The notes under the pieces were generated by a model that was not told where the DNA came from, made no database searches, and worked only from the letters and a program-made list of their open reading frames with translations. This document shows, piece after piece, positions 15,541-23,597 of a DNA stretch of 64,000 bases. Position numbers and translations under genes: made by a program. The DNA is from Streptomyces capitiformicae (lineage in GTDB: Bacteria > Actinomycetota > Actinomycetes > Streptomycetales > Streptomycetaceae), in the NCBI RefSeq assembly GCF_002214185.1, contig NZ_CP022161.1, positions 3,471,767-3,535,766 of the forward strand. Direction: 5' to 3'. Numbering within the stretch: position 1 is the stretch's first letter; each line of letters opens with the position of its first letter.

Positions 15541-16443
15541 CGTCTGCCGCGGGGCGGCCGCGCTGCGGCCCCACGCCGTGCCCGCGAGCACGAGGAGGGT
15601 GCCCAGCAGCCCCAGCCATCCCGGCCGGTCCCCCGCGAGTGCGATCCCGACGACGGCGGCCCACACCGGCTCGGTGCCGAGCAGCAGGCTGACCCGGGAG
15701 GGCGACGTCCGGCGTACGGCCCACATCTGCACGAAGAACGCGAACAGGGTGCAGAACGCCGACAGGTAGAGCAGTCCGAGCCAGTCCCCGGCGTCGAAGT
15801 CCGCCGCGGCCGTCCACGGGGTGCTGCCGGTGCCGGGTGCCGTGGACAGCAGCGCGAACACCACGACAGCGCTGCCCAGTTGGACCGTGGTCATCGACAG
15901 CGCGTCCGCGCCCTGTACCGACCGCATGCGCGACATCGCCAGGACGTGCACCGTACGGGCCACAGCCGCGCCCAGCATCAGCAGATCGCCGAGGGACGGT
16001 GCGCTGAACCCGGCGCCCTGGGTGAGGAGCAGGACACCCAGCACCGAGAGCCCCGCGGCCGCGACGAACGACCGGGAGGGCCGGGTGCCGGTGAGCCGGC
16101 TCTCCGCGAGCGGCGTGAAGATCATGGTGAGGCTGATGATGAGCCCGGCGTTGGTCGCCGAGGTGTGCACGACGCCGTACGTCTCCAGGAGGAAGATGCC
16201 GGCCAGGATCAGCCCGAGGACGCCGGCGCCCCGTATCTGTGCCCCCTCGAGCGCCCGCAGCTTGCGCCACCCGGTGACGACCAGGACCGGCAGCACCACG
16301 GCGAACCGCAGGACGAGCACGGCCAGGACGGTTCGCGTCGTGGTGACGTCCTTGGCGGCGAAATAACTGGAGCCCCACACCACCGCGACCAGCAGGACGG
16401 GCAGATCGGTCAGCCAGGCGCGGCGGGCCGCATTGACGGTCAT
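15475..16443 (-). CDS. EamA/DMT-family metabolite exporter
   Basis: This 322-aa membrane protein of about ten hydrophobic helices has two EamA halves (LLVAVVWGSSYFAAKDVTTT at the start; LLYLSAFCTLFAFFVQMWAV and LLLGTEPVWAAVVGIALAGD in the second half). Family members export amino acids and related metabolites. ATG at 16443 follows AGGAG. It is last in the leftward ArgG-like, oxygenase, EamA order, with 50 nt to the oxygenase, so it probably exports the product. The C-terminal 22 codons overlap the LuxR gene. Confidence 0.85.
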   Translation of the reverse strand: MTVNAARRAWLTDLPVLLVAVVWGSSYFAAKDVTTTRTVLAVLVLRFAVVLPVLVVTGWRKLRALEGAQIRGAGVLGLILAGIFLLETYGVVHTSATNAGLIISLTMIFTPLAESRLTGTRPSRSFVAAAGLSVLGVLLLTQGAGFSAPSLGDLLMLGAAVARTVHVLAMSRMRSVQGADALSMTTVQLGSAVVVFALLSTAPGTGSTPWTAAADFDAGDWLGLLYLSAFCTLFAFFVQMWAVRRTSPSRVSLLLGTEPVWAAVVGIALAGDRPGWLGLLGTLLVLAGTAWGRSAAAPRQTSVVEPAEPDGADPGLEAAGRA

Positions 16444-16493
16444 GGGGGACTCCTAGGGCGGCGGACGGTGCGGTGTGGGGGTGGTGCGGCGGC

Positions 16494-17225
16494 TCAGCGC
16501 GCGGTGTAGGCGATCACCAGGACGTCGCGGTGGGCGGCGAGTTCGGGGTCCACCGGCTGCACCGGGGTCACCGAGTGCAGCGTGCGGCGGTCGTCGCCCA
16601 GCAGCAGGTCACCGGGCTCGGACAGGGTAACCGTGAGCAGGTGTTCGCCCTCGTCGGTGTAGACGCCGCTCTCACCGCCGGTGACATTGCTGCGGCCGAT
16701 CAGCAGCGAGGTGATGAAGGTGACGCCGTCACGGTGCCGGCCCTCGGGTGCCGGCTGGCCCTGCTGGTCCGCGGAGGCGCTGATGCGGTACGGGTGCAGT
16801 TTCACGTTCCACGACGCCGTGCCGTCGACGGCGGTGAAGATCCGGCCGAGTTCGACGAGGACGGAACGCAGCAGCGGGTCACCGGCGAACGACTCGGTCA
16901 GCGGGTCGAATATCCGCTCGATGCCGCCGTTGAGCGGATTGATGTCCGACTCCTGACGATACGGCGCGTGCGGGAGCAGGGTGAGTTCGCCCGCGGCCGG
17001 GTCGAGCTCGAACTGGCCGTAGCGGCGGAAACGGTACGTGCCTCCGTCGGCCATGTACGTGTCGAGGGTGAGCTCGTCCCAGTGGGCGGCGAAGCGTGTC
17101 CAGTCGGCGGCGTCGACACCGGCGAGCGCGGAGAGCCGGGCGGAGGGCATCAGATGGCCGCCGGGTCCGGCGAGAGCGTGGACGGCGTCGACGGCGGCGG
17201 GGTGACGGGTGGCGGCAGTGGTCAT
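16494..17225 (-). CDS. 2OG-Fe(II) dioxygenase, amino-acid hydroxylase type
   Basis: This 243-aa protein resembles the 2OG-Fe dioxygenase family of free amino-acid hydroxylases (isoleucine-hydroxylase type). Visible features are YRFRRYGQFEL, the HxD iron motif HRDGVTFITSLLIGR near residue 162, the distal His in RTLHSVTPV near residue 215, and a final Arg-containing strand. ATG at 17225 has CGGAG upstream. It lies between the ArgG-like ligase gene and the exporter, so the expected substrate is an amino acid or a conjugate made by the ligase. The product is unknown. Confidence 0.75.
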   Translation of the reverse strand: MTTAATRHPAAVDAVHALAGPGGHLMPSARLSALAGVDAADWTRFAAHWDELTLDTYMADGGTYRFRRYGQFELDPAAGELTLLPHAPYRQESDINPLNGGIERIFDPLTESFAGDPLLRSVLVELGRIFTAVDGTASWNVKLHPYRISASADQQGQPAPEGRHRDGVTFITSLLIGRSNVTGGESGVYTDEGEHLLTVTLSEPGDLLLGDDRRTLHSVTPVQPVDPELAAHRDVLVIAYTAR

Positions 17226-17236
17226 GGCTTACTCCG

Positions 17237-17342
17237 TAGAGAGAAGACGAGAGAAGAGAAGACGAGAGAAGAGAAGAGGAGAGAAGAGAAGAGGAGAGAA
17301 GAGAAGACAAGAGGAGAGGCGAGAAGGGAGGAGAGAAGGAGA
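17237..17342. repeat. Polypurine/polypyrimidine tandem repeat
   Basis: About 105 bp of nearly pure purine on the + strand is built from repeated GAGAAGAGAAGA-type units with occasional C. It fills the gap between the ArgG-like gene and the oxygenase gene. The transcript of the leftward operon is therefore a long CU tract here. Such mirror-like tracts can form triplex DNA and are prone to slippage. Confidence 0.85.
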
Positions 17343-17343
17343 C

Positions 17344-18552
17344 TCAGACGGTGGCGAGAACCGCCTCGGCCGCACGGGCGAACGGCGCCGACTCCGTGCT
17401 GATCGCCCGCTCCTCCCACGCCTCCCGGTCGCGCAGATAGAGCGGTGATCCGGCGGTGATGGAGCGCGTGTCGGCGCCGCCGGTGCGCAGCCGCCAGGTC
17501 ACGGACCCGGTGGTGCGGGCGGCGCATGCGTCCACGAACACCTGGGTGGCGAGCCGCAGTTCGCCGAACCAGCGGCCTTCGAGGGCCTCCCGCGTCCAGA
17601 CCTGCTCCAGATGCCGCTTCTCGCGGATGAGTTCGGCGTCCAGGCAGGCGCTCTCGATGTGCCGGTAGCTGCTGAGCAGGAGCCAGGCGGCGGGCATCTC
17701 CCGGATTTCAAGGACCTTCTCGCCGTGGTCGAGGTGCTCCAGTCCGGAGTAGCGGCCGAGTCCGTACGCGCCGACCCGACGGTTGAGCCGGTCGATCAGC
17801 CCGGTCAGCGGCAGCGGGTCTCCGTCGAGGGCGACGGGCAGCCCGTGTTCGAAGGTGACGGTCAGGGTGTCGGTGTCGCCGGGGAGGGCGATCGGCCGGC
17901 TCCAGGTATACATCTCCTCGGGGACCTCGTGGAGTTCGGGATCGTCGAGGATGCCCGACTCGAACTCGCGGCACCACAGGTTGGAGTCGCCGCTGACGAT
18001 CCGCCCGGCGAGCAGATCGATGCCGGCGGCGCGCAGTTCGACGAGCTTGTCGTCGCGAGTGACGGGATCGAGGTCGTACGGGCTGCCGAACCTGCCCTCG
18101 TAACCGAGCAGCGCCAGCGCCCCGTTGAGGCGGCGCAGGGTGTTCTGGGAGCGGTTGGCGGTGTGCAGCACGGCCTGCGCGCCGAGCACACGCGCCAGTT
18201 CGACCGCACTGTGGGCGATCAGCGGACGGCTCAGCGTGGAGCTGACGGGGTGGATACCGAGGTAGACGGCCTGGGCAGCGATCGCGGGAGCCACGTACCG
18301 GTCGGCGAACTCGGCACGCCGATCGAGGATGTGGATCGTCGCGCCGAGCGCTTCGGCCACCTGGCGTTTGTAGGTACTGGACTCGTCCTCGCCGATGTCG
18401 ACGCTCACGGCGTGCACCTCGCGGATGCCCATCCGCCGCAGCCGCAGCAGCAGATACGAACTGTCGAGTCCGCCGCTGAACAGGGTCACGACGGGGCGGT
18501 CCGGATCCAGGGAGTCGAGCTGCGAGAAGGAACGTATGAGCGGGGAACGCAT
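17344..18552 (-). CDS. Argininosuccinate synthase-like (ArgG paralogue) ligase
   Basis: This 402-aa protein has the N-type PP-loop VVTLFSGGLDSSYLLLRL near residues 21-38 and the ArgG landmarks SGDSNLWCREFESGILDD and PEEMYTWS. It therefore probably adenylates a carbonyl/ureido or carboxylate group and joins it to an amine. Some usual citrulline/aspartate-contact segments look changed (HTANRSQNTLRRL; LGRYSGLEHLDHGEK), so it is unlikely to be the housekeeping ArgG. ATG at 18552 with GGAGAGG upstream is preferred over GTG at 18579. It is first in an operon with a 2OG oxygenase and an exporter. Confidence 0.75.
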   Translation of the reverse strand: MRSPLIRSFSQLDSLDPDRPVVTLFSGGLDSSYLLLRLRRMGIREVHAVSVDIGEDESSTYKRQVAEALGATIHILDRRAEFADRYVAPAIAAQAVYLGIHPVSSTLSRPLIAHSAVELARVLGAQAVLHTANRSQNTLRRLNGALALLGYEGRFGSPYDLDPVTRDDKLVELRAAGIDLLAGRIVSGDSNLWCREFESGILDDPELHEVPEEMYTWSRPIALPGDTDTLTVTFEHGLPVALDGDPLPLTGLIDRLNRRVGAYGLGRYSGLEHLDHGEKVLEIREMPAAWLLLSSYRHIESACLDAELIREKRHLEQVWTREALEGRWFGELRLATQVFVDACAARTTGSVTWRLRTGGADTRSITAGSPLYLRDREAWEERAISTESAPFARAAEAVLATV

Positions 18553-18905
18553 GGCCTCTCCAACCTCTGCACTGGTCACAGGTGAGGAGACTTCCGTGCC
18601 GGGCAGCGCCCGACAATGGATTCCCGGCGTCCGCGCCCGGCCATGACCGGACCCGGAAACACCCCCCGGATGCCGGTCGGCGCAGGGGGACGCTTGGAGT
18701 CAGGGCTGAGGCGACGGCCAGGAGGGTGCCGTGTCAGGGTGTCGATCTTCTCGTCCTGTCCGGCTCACTCAGGCGGGCGATGACGCGGACACCTCGGGAG
18801 ATCAGCACCCCGTCCGCTCACGCAAACGGCCCCGGACGAGGAGTCCGAGGCCGAGTAGAGCGCCTCCCTGGGAGAGAAACCCCAGGTCAGCGGCGTAATG
18901 CATTG

Positions 18906-18978
18906 TGCCCCCGGCAGGATTCGAACCTGCGACACCCGCTTTAGGAGAGCGGTGCTCTATCCCCTGAGCTACGAAGGC
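18906..18978 (-). tRNA. tRNA-Arg (anticodon CCU)
   Basis: The 73-nt cloverleaf runs from G at 18978 to the discriminator A at 18906. Acceptor GCCUUCG pairs with CGGGGGC (two G-U pairs), the D-stem is GCUC/GAGC, the anticodon stem CCGCU/AGCGG encloses CUCCUAA, and the T-arm is GCAGG UUCGAAU CCUGC. CCA is not encoded. Its 3' half recurs at 9168 and 12587, marking it as an integration site. Confidence 0.95.
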
Positions 18979-19297
18979 GGGGGCTTGTGGAAAACCTTGG
19001 AGAAAATCCAGGAAGTGGATCTTCGGCGAGGATCACAAGCCCGTTGGTCAGACGTGGTGCGACGCCGTCCGCAGTGTCACCTGAGCGGACAACGCGATGC
19101 ACCAACGACCAACCAGGGACAGCGTAGCGGATGCGCGCCAGCGAGGGTCCTCTGTATAGGGGCAGGAGAGCGGGACGGCAGGCAAGGGTGCTTCTGACCT
19201 GCCGCTTCTGCGGCTTTGACGGGCCGTTCCATCCGGTGCCCCGTACGCGGAGAGGGGGCGCCGAACGGAACTACGCCGTTGGGGAGGCGGGCACCGC
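18979..19297. other. Intergenic stretch, no gene seen
   Basis: These 319 bp lie between the tRNA and the end of the RICIN-SGNH pseudogene. They must contain the tRNA promoter near 18985-19030. I see no coding frame, repeat or clear terminator. Confidence 0.5.
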
Positions 19298-20239
19298 TCA
19301 GGAGGTGAGCAGCGAGAGGTTCACGGTGTTGGCGATGGCCTGCATGCCCGCGCTGTTGGGGTGCAGATGGTCGCCGCTGTCGTAGGCGGGGAGCAGCTGC
19401 GCCGGGTTGGCCGGGTCCCGGAGCGCGGCGTCGAAGTCGATCACCGCGTCGAAGGCGCCGCTGGTGCGGATCCAGTTGTTGACCTGGGCGCGGATGGCGG
19501 CCTTGGCGGCGGTCTGCGTGGAGTTCGGCAGGATCGTGCCGCCGATGATCCGGACGGCACCGACCGAGAGGGCGGTCGTGCTGCGCAGGTTGGACAGCCG
19601 GATGCGCAGCCCCGCGCCGGAGGTGTTGTTGTGGACGACCATCCGGATGGTCTGCTCGTTGAAGGTCTGGCCGCCGCTGACCATGGCCGGGCTCCAGGTC
19701 GCCGAGCGCGGGCGCTCGGTCAGGCTCCCCTGCTGATTGGTCTGGCCGTTGCAGGTCCACTGGACGACCGCGGTGTCCTCCGCGGTGGAGCCGCCGGAGA
19801 CGTCCAGGCACAGGCCGCTGCGGGCGGAGACGATCGCCGAACCGCTGACAGCCCAGTTCTGGTTGGTGGCGCCGGTGCAGGGCCACTGGATGATCTTGGC
19901 CCCCGCTGTCACGGAGCCGCTCGCCACGTCCATGCACTTGCCGCTGTTGATGTTGACCAGCGAGAAGGTGCCGTCGCCGTGGGCGACGGCCTCCCACAGC
20001 TGGCGGGGGCCGCCGGAGGCGGTCTTCTGCACGACCGCCGCTCCGTTGGCCAGGGAGTCCGACAGCACGGCGGCGTTCTTGCCGCTGTGGGCCGCCGTCA
20101 GGGTGTAGACGTGGCCGCCCTGCGGCGCGCCCGCCGCCGAGGCTTCTCCCGCCGGGATGAGCGCGAGTCCGGCGGCGGCCAGGCAGGTGGCGGATGCCGT
20201 GGCCGTGAGTCTGGCGGCGAGTCTTCGGGAGGTGTGAAT
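19298..20239 (-). pseudogene. RICIN-SGNH hydrolase with internal deletion
   Basis: Reading leftward there is a signal peptide (LAARLTATASATCLAAAGLA then LIPAGEASA), a ricin-B-type lectin domain with QxW-like repeats (LWEAV, IIQWPCTGATNQNW, VVQWTCNGQTNQQ), and then SGNH-hydrolase sequence. The SGNH part jumps directly from the N-terminal strand (GLRIRLSNLRSTTALSVGAV) to the C-terminal block (IIGGTILPNSTQTAAKAAIR ... DHLHPNSAGMQAIA). The GDS block with the catalytic Ser and about 200 or more residues are missing, in frame. No good start codon lies near the signal peptide (an ATT after AAGAAGGG is the nearest), and four 23-24-bp repeats precede it. It was probably a secreted glycan esterase. Confidence 0.7.
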
Positions 20240-20256
20240 GGGTGGCCCTTCTTTCC

Positions 20257-20343
20257 GGGTGGGGACGTGCGGTTCTTGCGCGTGGGGACGTGCGTGTCTT
20301 TCGCGTGGGGACGTGCGTGTCTTCTTCGTGGAGATGTGCGGGG
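20257..20343. repeat. Four tandem 23-24-bp repeats
   Basis: Units of the form CGTGGGGACGTGCGTGTCTT are repeated at 20257, 20281, 20304 and (partial) 20327, just upstream of the RICIN-SGNH pseudogene. They occupy the region where its promoter and start codon should lie, and may have disrupted them. Confidence 0.75.
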
Positions 20344-20514
20344 CGAGGGGGCTGGGGCGCTGTACATGCCTGCGTGCGGCCGCCGTGCTCGGAGGAGTGA
20401 TGGATTCAGGCACGTGTTCTGCGGGCGCGGGGTGCGCATGCGCCTCGCGCCCGCAGGGGACCACCAGCGCTGCTCCTCGCAACAGGCCGAGGAGGAGCGG
20501 GCCGGAGGGCAGGA

Positions 20515-22461
20515 TCAGGAGGGGATGATCTGCCACTGCTGCCGTGTCAGTGACGCGTACGGCTGCTGCTCGATGTTGGCTCCGTCGGCGGTGCTGCCCT
20601 CGTCGACGGCGAGGCAGAGCCCGCTGTAGCGGTTGATCAGGAAGTAGTGTCCGTCGCCGGTGGGTGTGACGGCCCAGTGCTGCTGGGGGACGTTGGAGTC
20701 CGACCAGATGGCGACGTTGCCGCCGTCGGCGCGGGAGAGGCCGGCGACCTCCATGAGCTTGCCGCTGCCCACACCCTTGATCTCGTAGTAGCCGTCGCCG
20801 GTGGAGGCGAAGGTCCACTTCTGGTTGGTCTTGTTCAGCCAGGGCCACTGGAGGATGTTGGTGCTGTTGGCGGTTCCGTTCCCGCTCACGTCGGCGACCT
20901 TGCTGCTGTTGCGGTTGACGAGGCGGTAGACGGTGCCGTCGCCGGGCAGCGTGGTGGACACCAGTGCCGGCTTGACCGACCGGCCGCCGATCCGCACGCC
21001 GCCGATGTTGGCGTAGCCGCCGGTGGCCGCGTTGACCTGGATCCGTACGAAGCCCACGTTCCGGTTGGGCCACTCCACCAGCTTGTACTTGCCGTTGCCG
21101 GCCCAGGTGCCGGTGGCGACCTGGGCGAAGGTGACCCCGTCGGTGCTGGTGAGGATGGTGTACGAGGTGATGTCGCCGTCGGCGGAGTTGCTGCGGTTCC
21201 ACTGCTTGGGCAGGTATTCCAGGGTGGAGACGTTGCTCCACACCCCGCCCAGGTCGATGGTGATCGACTGCGGCAGCGACAGGCCCCAGGTCGACCAGCA
21301 GGTTTCGTAGCGGACGTCGCTGAGTCCGTCGATGGCGTTGAGCGGGCCCTCGCCGGTGCGGAAGGCGGTGGCGTACGCGTTGACCGGTGTGACGGGGTGT
21401 TCGGCGCGCAGTGGCTGGGTGGGCAGCGGCGGCCGGGAGGTGTTGGGGCTCCATGCCGCGCCGACCTCGGCCAGCCGGTTGACGACGTTGGTGTCCAGCA
21501 GGCCGTTGCGGTTGGGCGGGCAGTTGAGGATGAACGAGGTGTACCTCGGTTCCAGGTCGGCCAGGTGAGAGAGGATCGCGTCCTTGCTCATGAGGCCCTC
21601 GGTCGGGGTGGAGGGGTGCCAGAACCAGCCGTTGCTGATGGTCTGTCCCTGCATTCCGGCGTAGGTGTTGCCCGCGGGCGCCGTGACGCCCAGCGGCTCC
21701 TCGAAGAAGATCGCGTCGCTGAGGAAGGGCTCCGACAGTCCGCCGATGTCGATCATCACGCAGTCGGGCTGAAGCTCCTTCACCAGTGAACGGATCCTCT
21801 GGTAGGAGACTGCCTGCTGCCCCATCTGCCATGCGTAACCATCAGTCATGAACATGTCGATGGTGCCGTAGTTGGTCAGCAGCTCGCGGATCTGGCCGAG
21901 CATGAAGGTCATGTCGCCGGGCTGGATGGCATCGGTTGTCTCGAGCCCGGTCACCCTGTGCCGGCTCTCCCATGCCTCGACGCCGAAGGTGCGGTCCCAG
22001 ATCGAGTAGTAGAACCCGACCTTCAGCCCCCTCGCGCGGAAGGCGTCGCAGTACGCCTTCACCACGTCCTGCTTGTAAGAGCTGTTCGCGACGTTCTGGG
22101 TGCCGTAGGCGCTCGGCCACAGGGCGAAGCCGTCGTGGTGCTTGGTGGTCAGGATGCCGTAACTCATTTTCGCGGCGGCCGCCGCGGCGGCCCACTGCCC
22201 GCAGTTGACACTCGGTGGAGCGAAGAGGGTGGGGCTCTGATTGGGTTCCGCCCACTCCTGGTTCGTGAACGTGCCCAGGCTGAAGTGGTTGAACATGCCG
22301 AACCGCATGTCGACCATCCTGCTCAGGTTGGTCTGCGTGTCCGCGGCGGACGCCTGCGGCAGAAGGCCGGAGAAGCCGGGGACGATCGGCAGGGCGGTCG
22401 CGGCGGTCGCCGCCCCCGCCGCACCGAGAAACGTACGGCGAGTCATTCTTGATGAGGACAC
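20515..22461 (-). CDS. Secreted alpha-L-fucosidase (GH29) with F5/8 and RICIN domains
   Basis: This 648-aa protein starts at GTG 22461 (AGGAG 7 nt upstream; MTRRTFLGAAG at 22446 is an alternative). It has a Tat-type signal (RMTRRTFLGAAGAATAATAL), then a GH29 catalytic domain (FGMFNHFS, GILTTKHHDGFALWPS, VGFYYSIWDRTFG, and the probable nucleophile region IDMFMTDGYAW near residue 205). A discoidin/F5-8C domain follows (about 380-510) and then a ricin-type lectin with QxW repeats (LQWPWLNKTNQKW, IWSDSNVPQQHW, TRQQW). It removes fucose from extracellular glycans; the lectin modules anchor it. The neighbouring lectin-hydrolase pseudogene suggests a former glycan-degradation operon. Confidence 0.88.
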   Translation of the reverse strand: MSSSRMTRRTFLGAAGAATAATALPIVPGFSGLLPQASAADTQTNLSRMVDMRFGMFNHFSLGTFTNQEWAEPNQSPTLFAPPSVNCGQWAAAAAAAKMSYGILTTKHHDGFALWPSAYGTQNVANSSYKQDVVKAYCDAFRARGLKVGFYYSIWDRTFGVEAWESRHRVTGLETTDAIQPGDMTFMLGQIRELLTNYGTIDMFMTDGYAWQMGQQAVSYQRIRSLVKELQPDCVMIDIGGLSEPFLSDAIFFEEPLGVTAPAGNTYAGMQGQTISNGWFWHPSTPTEGLMSKDAILSHLADLEPRYTSFILNCPPNRNGLLDTNVVNRLAEVGAAWSPNTSRPPLPTQPLRAEHPVTPVNAYATAFRTGEGPLNAIDGLSDVRYETCWSTWGLSLPQSITIDLGGVWSNVSTLEYLPKQWNRSNSADGDITSYTILTSTDGVTFAQVATGTWAGNGKYKLVEWPNRNVGFVRIQVNAATGGYANIGGVRIGGRSVKPALVSTTLPGDGTVYRLVNRNSSKVADVSGNGTANSTNILQWPWLNKTNQKWTFASTGDGYYEIKGVGSGKLMEVAGLSRADGGNVAIWSDSNVPQQHWAVTPTGDGHYFLINRYSGLCLAVDEGSTADGANIEQQPYASLTRQQWQIIPS

Positions 22462-22775
22462 GGCCCACTCCTGTGGATCGATGGCATGGGTGGCGGTGAC
22501 GACGTGCTGGCACGTACGACGCGGTCGGTCTCGAACGGCGCGATGTGCGGGCCGGCCCGCCAGGTGAACTGAACTCCCTGAGTGAGGCGCCCGGCACAAG
22601 CGTTAGGGCGTGCTGGGCGACAGGCCTTCCGTTCGACACAGGGCCCCGGACGCACCGGCGAAGCCCGCCGTGGGTGACCGCCATGCCGACGAGCGGCCCC
22701 TTCGGCGGGTGATCGGCTCTGACAAGGTCGTCTCCTGGCAGTTCGCAGGACAGCACGCGCGGCCGTGACAGGCCT

Positions 22776-22794
22776 TGAACACAGCGTGTGTTCA
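22776..22794. promoter_or_regulatory. Operator-like palindrome upstream of fucosidase
   Basis: Perfect 8-bp arms TGAACACA and TGTGTTCA flank a 3-nt spacer, about 315 bp before the fucosidase start. A LacI- or GntR-type site is possible. The rest of 22462-22922 shows no intact gene. Confidence 0.45.
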
Positions 22795-22922
22795 GTGGAG
22801 CAACATCGGACGTATTAACGGGCATCAGTCGGCGGTCTGTCTACGGTCTCGACGGAAATTGCCAGACCAGCCCCGAGAGCAAGCTGACAAACGCGTTCGA
22901 TTGCCGGACTGAGTGACTCGAT

Positions 22923-23210
22923 TCATAGGATGTGTTGGCAATCGCGGCAGGAGCGGTCGTACCAGAGGGCTGCGGCCACCATGGTCAGCGCGCCGACGAG
23001 GAGCGTCAGCATGCCGAGGGTGAGCGGGCCGGACACAGAGGCGGCCAGGCGGCTCCCCAGGGTCAGGGCGAGCAGGAGGGGGACGCCGACAGCGGCCAGG
23101 ATGAGAGTCAAGAGGCGGCAGCGGAGGAGCCCCGATGTTCTGCGCAGATGGTTCACGGTGACGGCCGATTTCGACGGCCTGGAACCGGGCGGACGGTCTT
23201 GATCGTGCAC
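22923..23210 (-). CDS. Small membrane protein, possibly DUF485-like
   Basis: This 95-aa ORF starts at GTG 23210. Residues 1-30 are polar and basic. Two transmembrane helices follow (LLTLILAAVGVPLLLALTLG and GPLTLGMLTLLVGALTMVAA) and the tail is LWYDRSCRDCQHIL. The size and two-helix plan recall DUF485 proteins that accompany solute:sodium symporters, but no symporter is adjacent and the signature residues are not clear. The C-terminal CxxC is unusual. The MITE-like element starts 34 bp upstream. Confidence 0.4.
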   Translation of the reverse strand: MHDQDRPPGSRPSKSAVTVNHLRRTSGLLRCRLLTLILAAVGVPLLLALTLGSRLAASVSGPLTLGMLTLLVGALTMVAAALWYDRSCRDCQHIL

Positions 23211-23365
23211 GGTGGTGGTCGGCTCTCTGCATGGGGGGCGGAGCTAGTGCCCCGGCAGGCGACGTTTGCCCGTCAAGGAGCGGCGTCCGGTGCGTGCTCT
23301 CGGTGTGCCGGCCGGAAGTCCCCGTAGATGGACTGGATGTACTTGGGCTTTCGGCCGGTGCGGCG

Positions 23366-23441
23366 ATGGGGGCCCCTCCCGCTCATGGGGGCCCCTCCCG
23401 CTCATGGGGGCCCCTCCCGCTCATGGGGGCCCCTCCCGCTC
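23366..23441. repeat. Four 19-bp tandem repeats
   Basis: ATGGGGGCCCCTCCCGCTC is repeated four times head to tail, exactly. Each unit contains the palindrome GGGGCCCC. It lies inside the MITE-like element. Confidence 0.9.
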
Positions 23442-23442
23442 G

Positions 23443-23550
23443 AGCGAAGCCGAGAGTGGGGGAGAAGCCGAGAGTGGGGGAGAAGCCGAGAGTGGGGGAG
23501 AAGCCGAGAGTGGGGGAGAAGCCGAGAGTGGGGGAGAAGCCGAGAGTGGG
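23443..23550. repeat. Six 18-bp tandem repeats
   Basis: About six head-to-tail copies of GGAGAAGCCGAGAGTGGG are present, the first one partial. There are no spacers, so it is not CRISPR. The unit GAGCGAAGCCGAGAGTGGG resembles dispersed intergenic repeats of Streptomyces. Confidence 0.9.
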
Positions 23551-23597
23551 GGAGCGTGCCGGGCGTTGCGACGGGGCGAACGTTGCCTGTCGGGGCA

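Noticed and set aside
16473..17402. + strand ORF of about 309 codons with repeated RREEKRREE tail
   Set aside because: It is antisense to the 2OG oxygenase; the tail is just the polypurine repeat read in frame.
9168..18978. Functional integrative conjugative element
   Set aside because: No intact integrase, excisionase, replication or transfer gene lies between the repeats; only remnants are seen.
23366..23550. CRISPR-like repeat array
   Set aside because: The repeats are head to tail with no spacers, and no cas genes are present.
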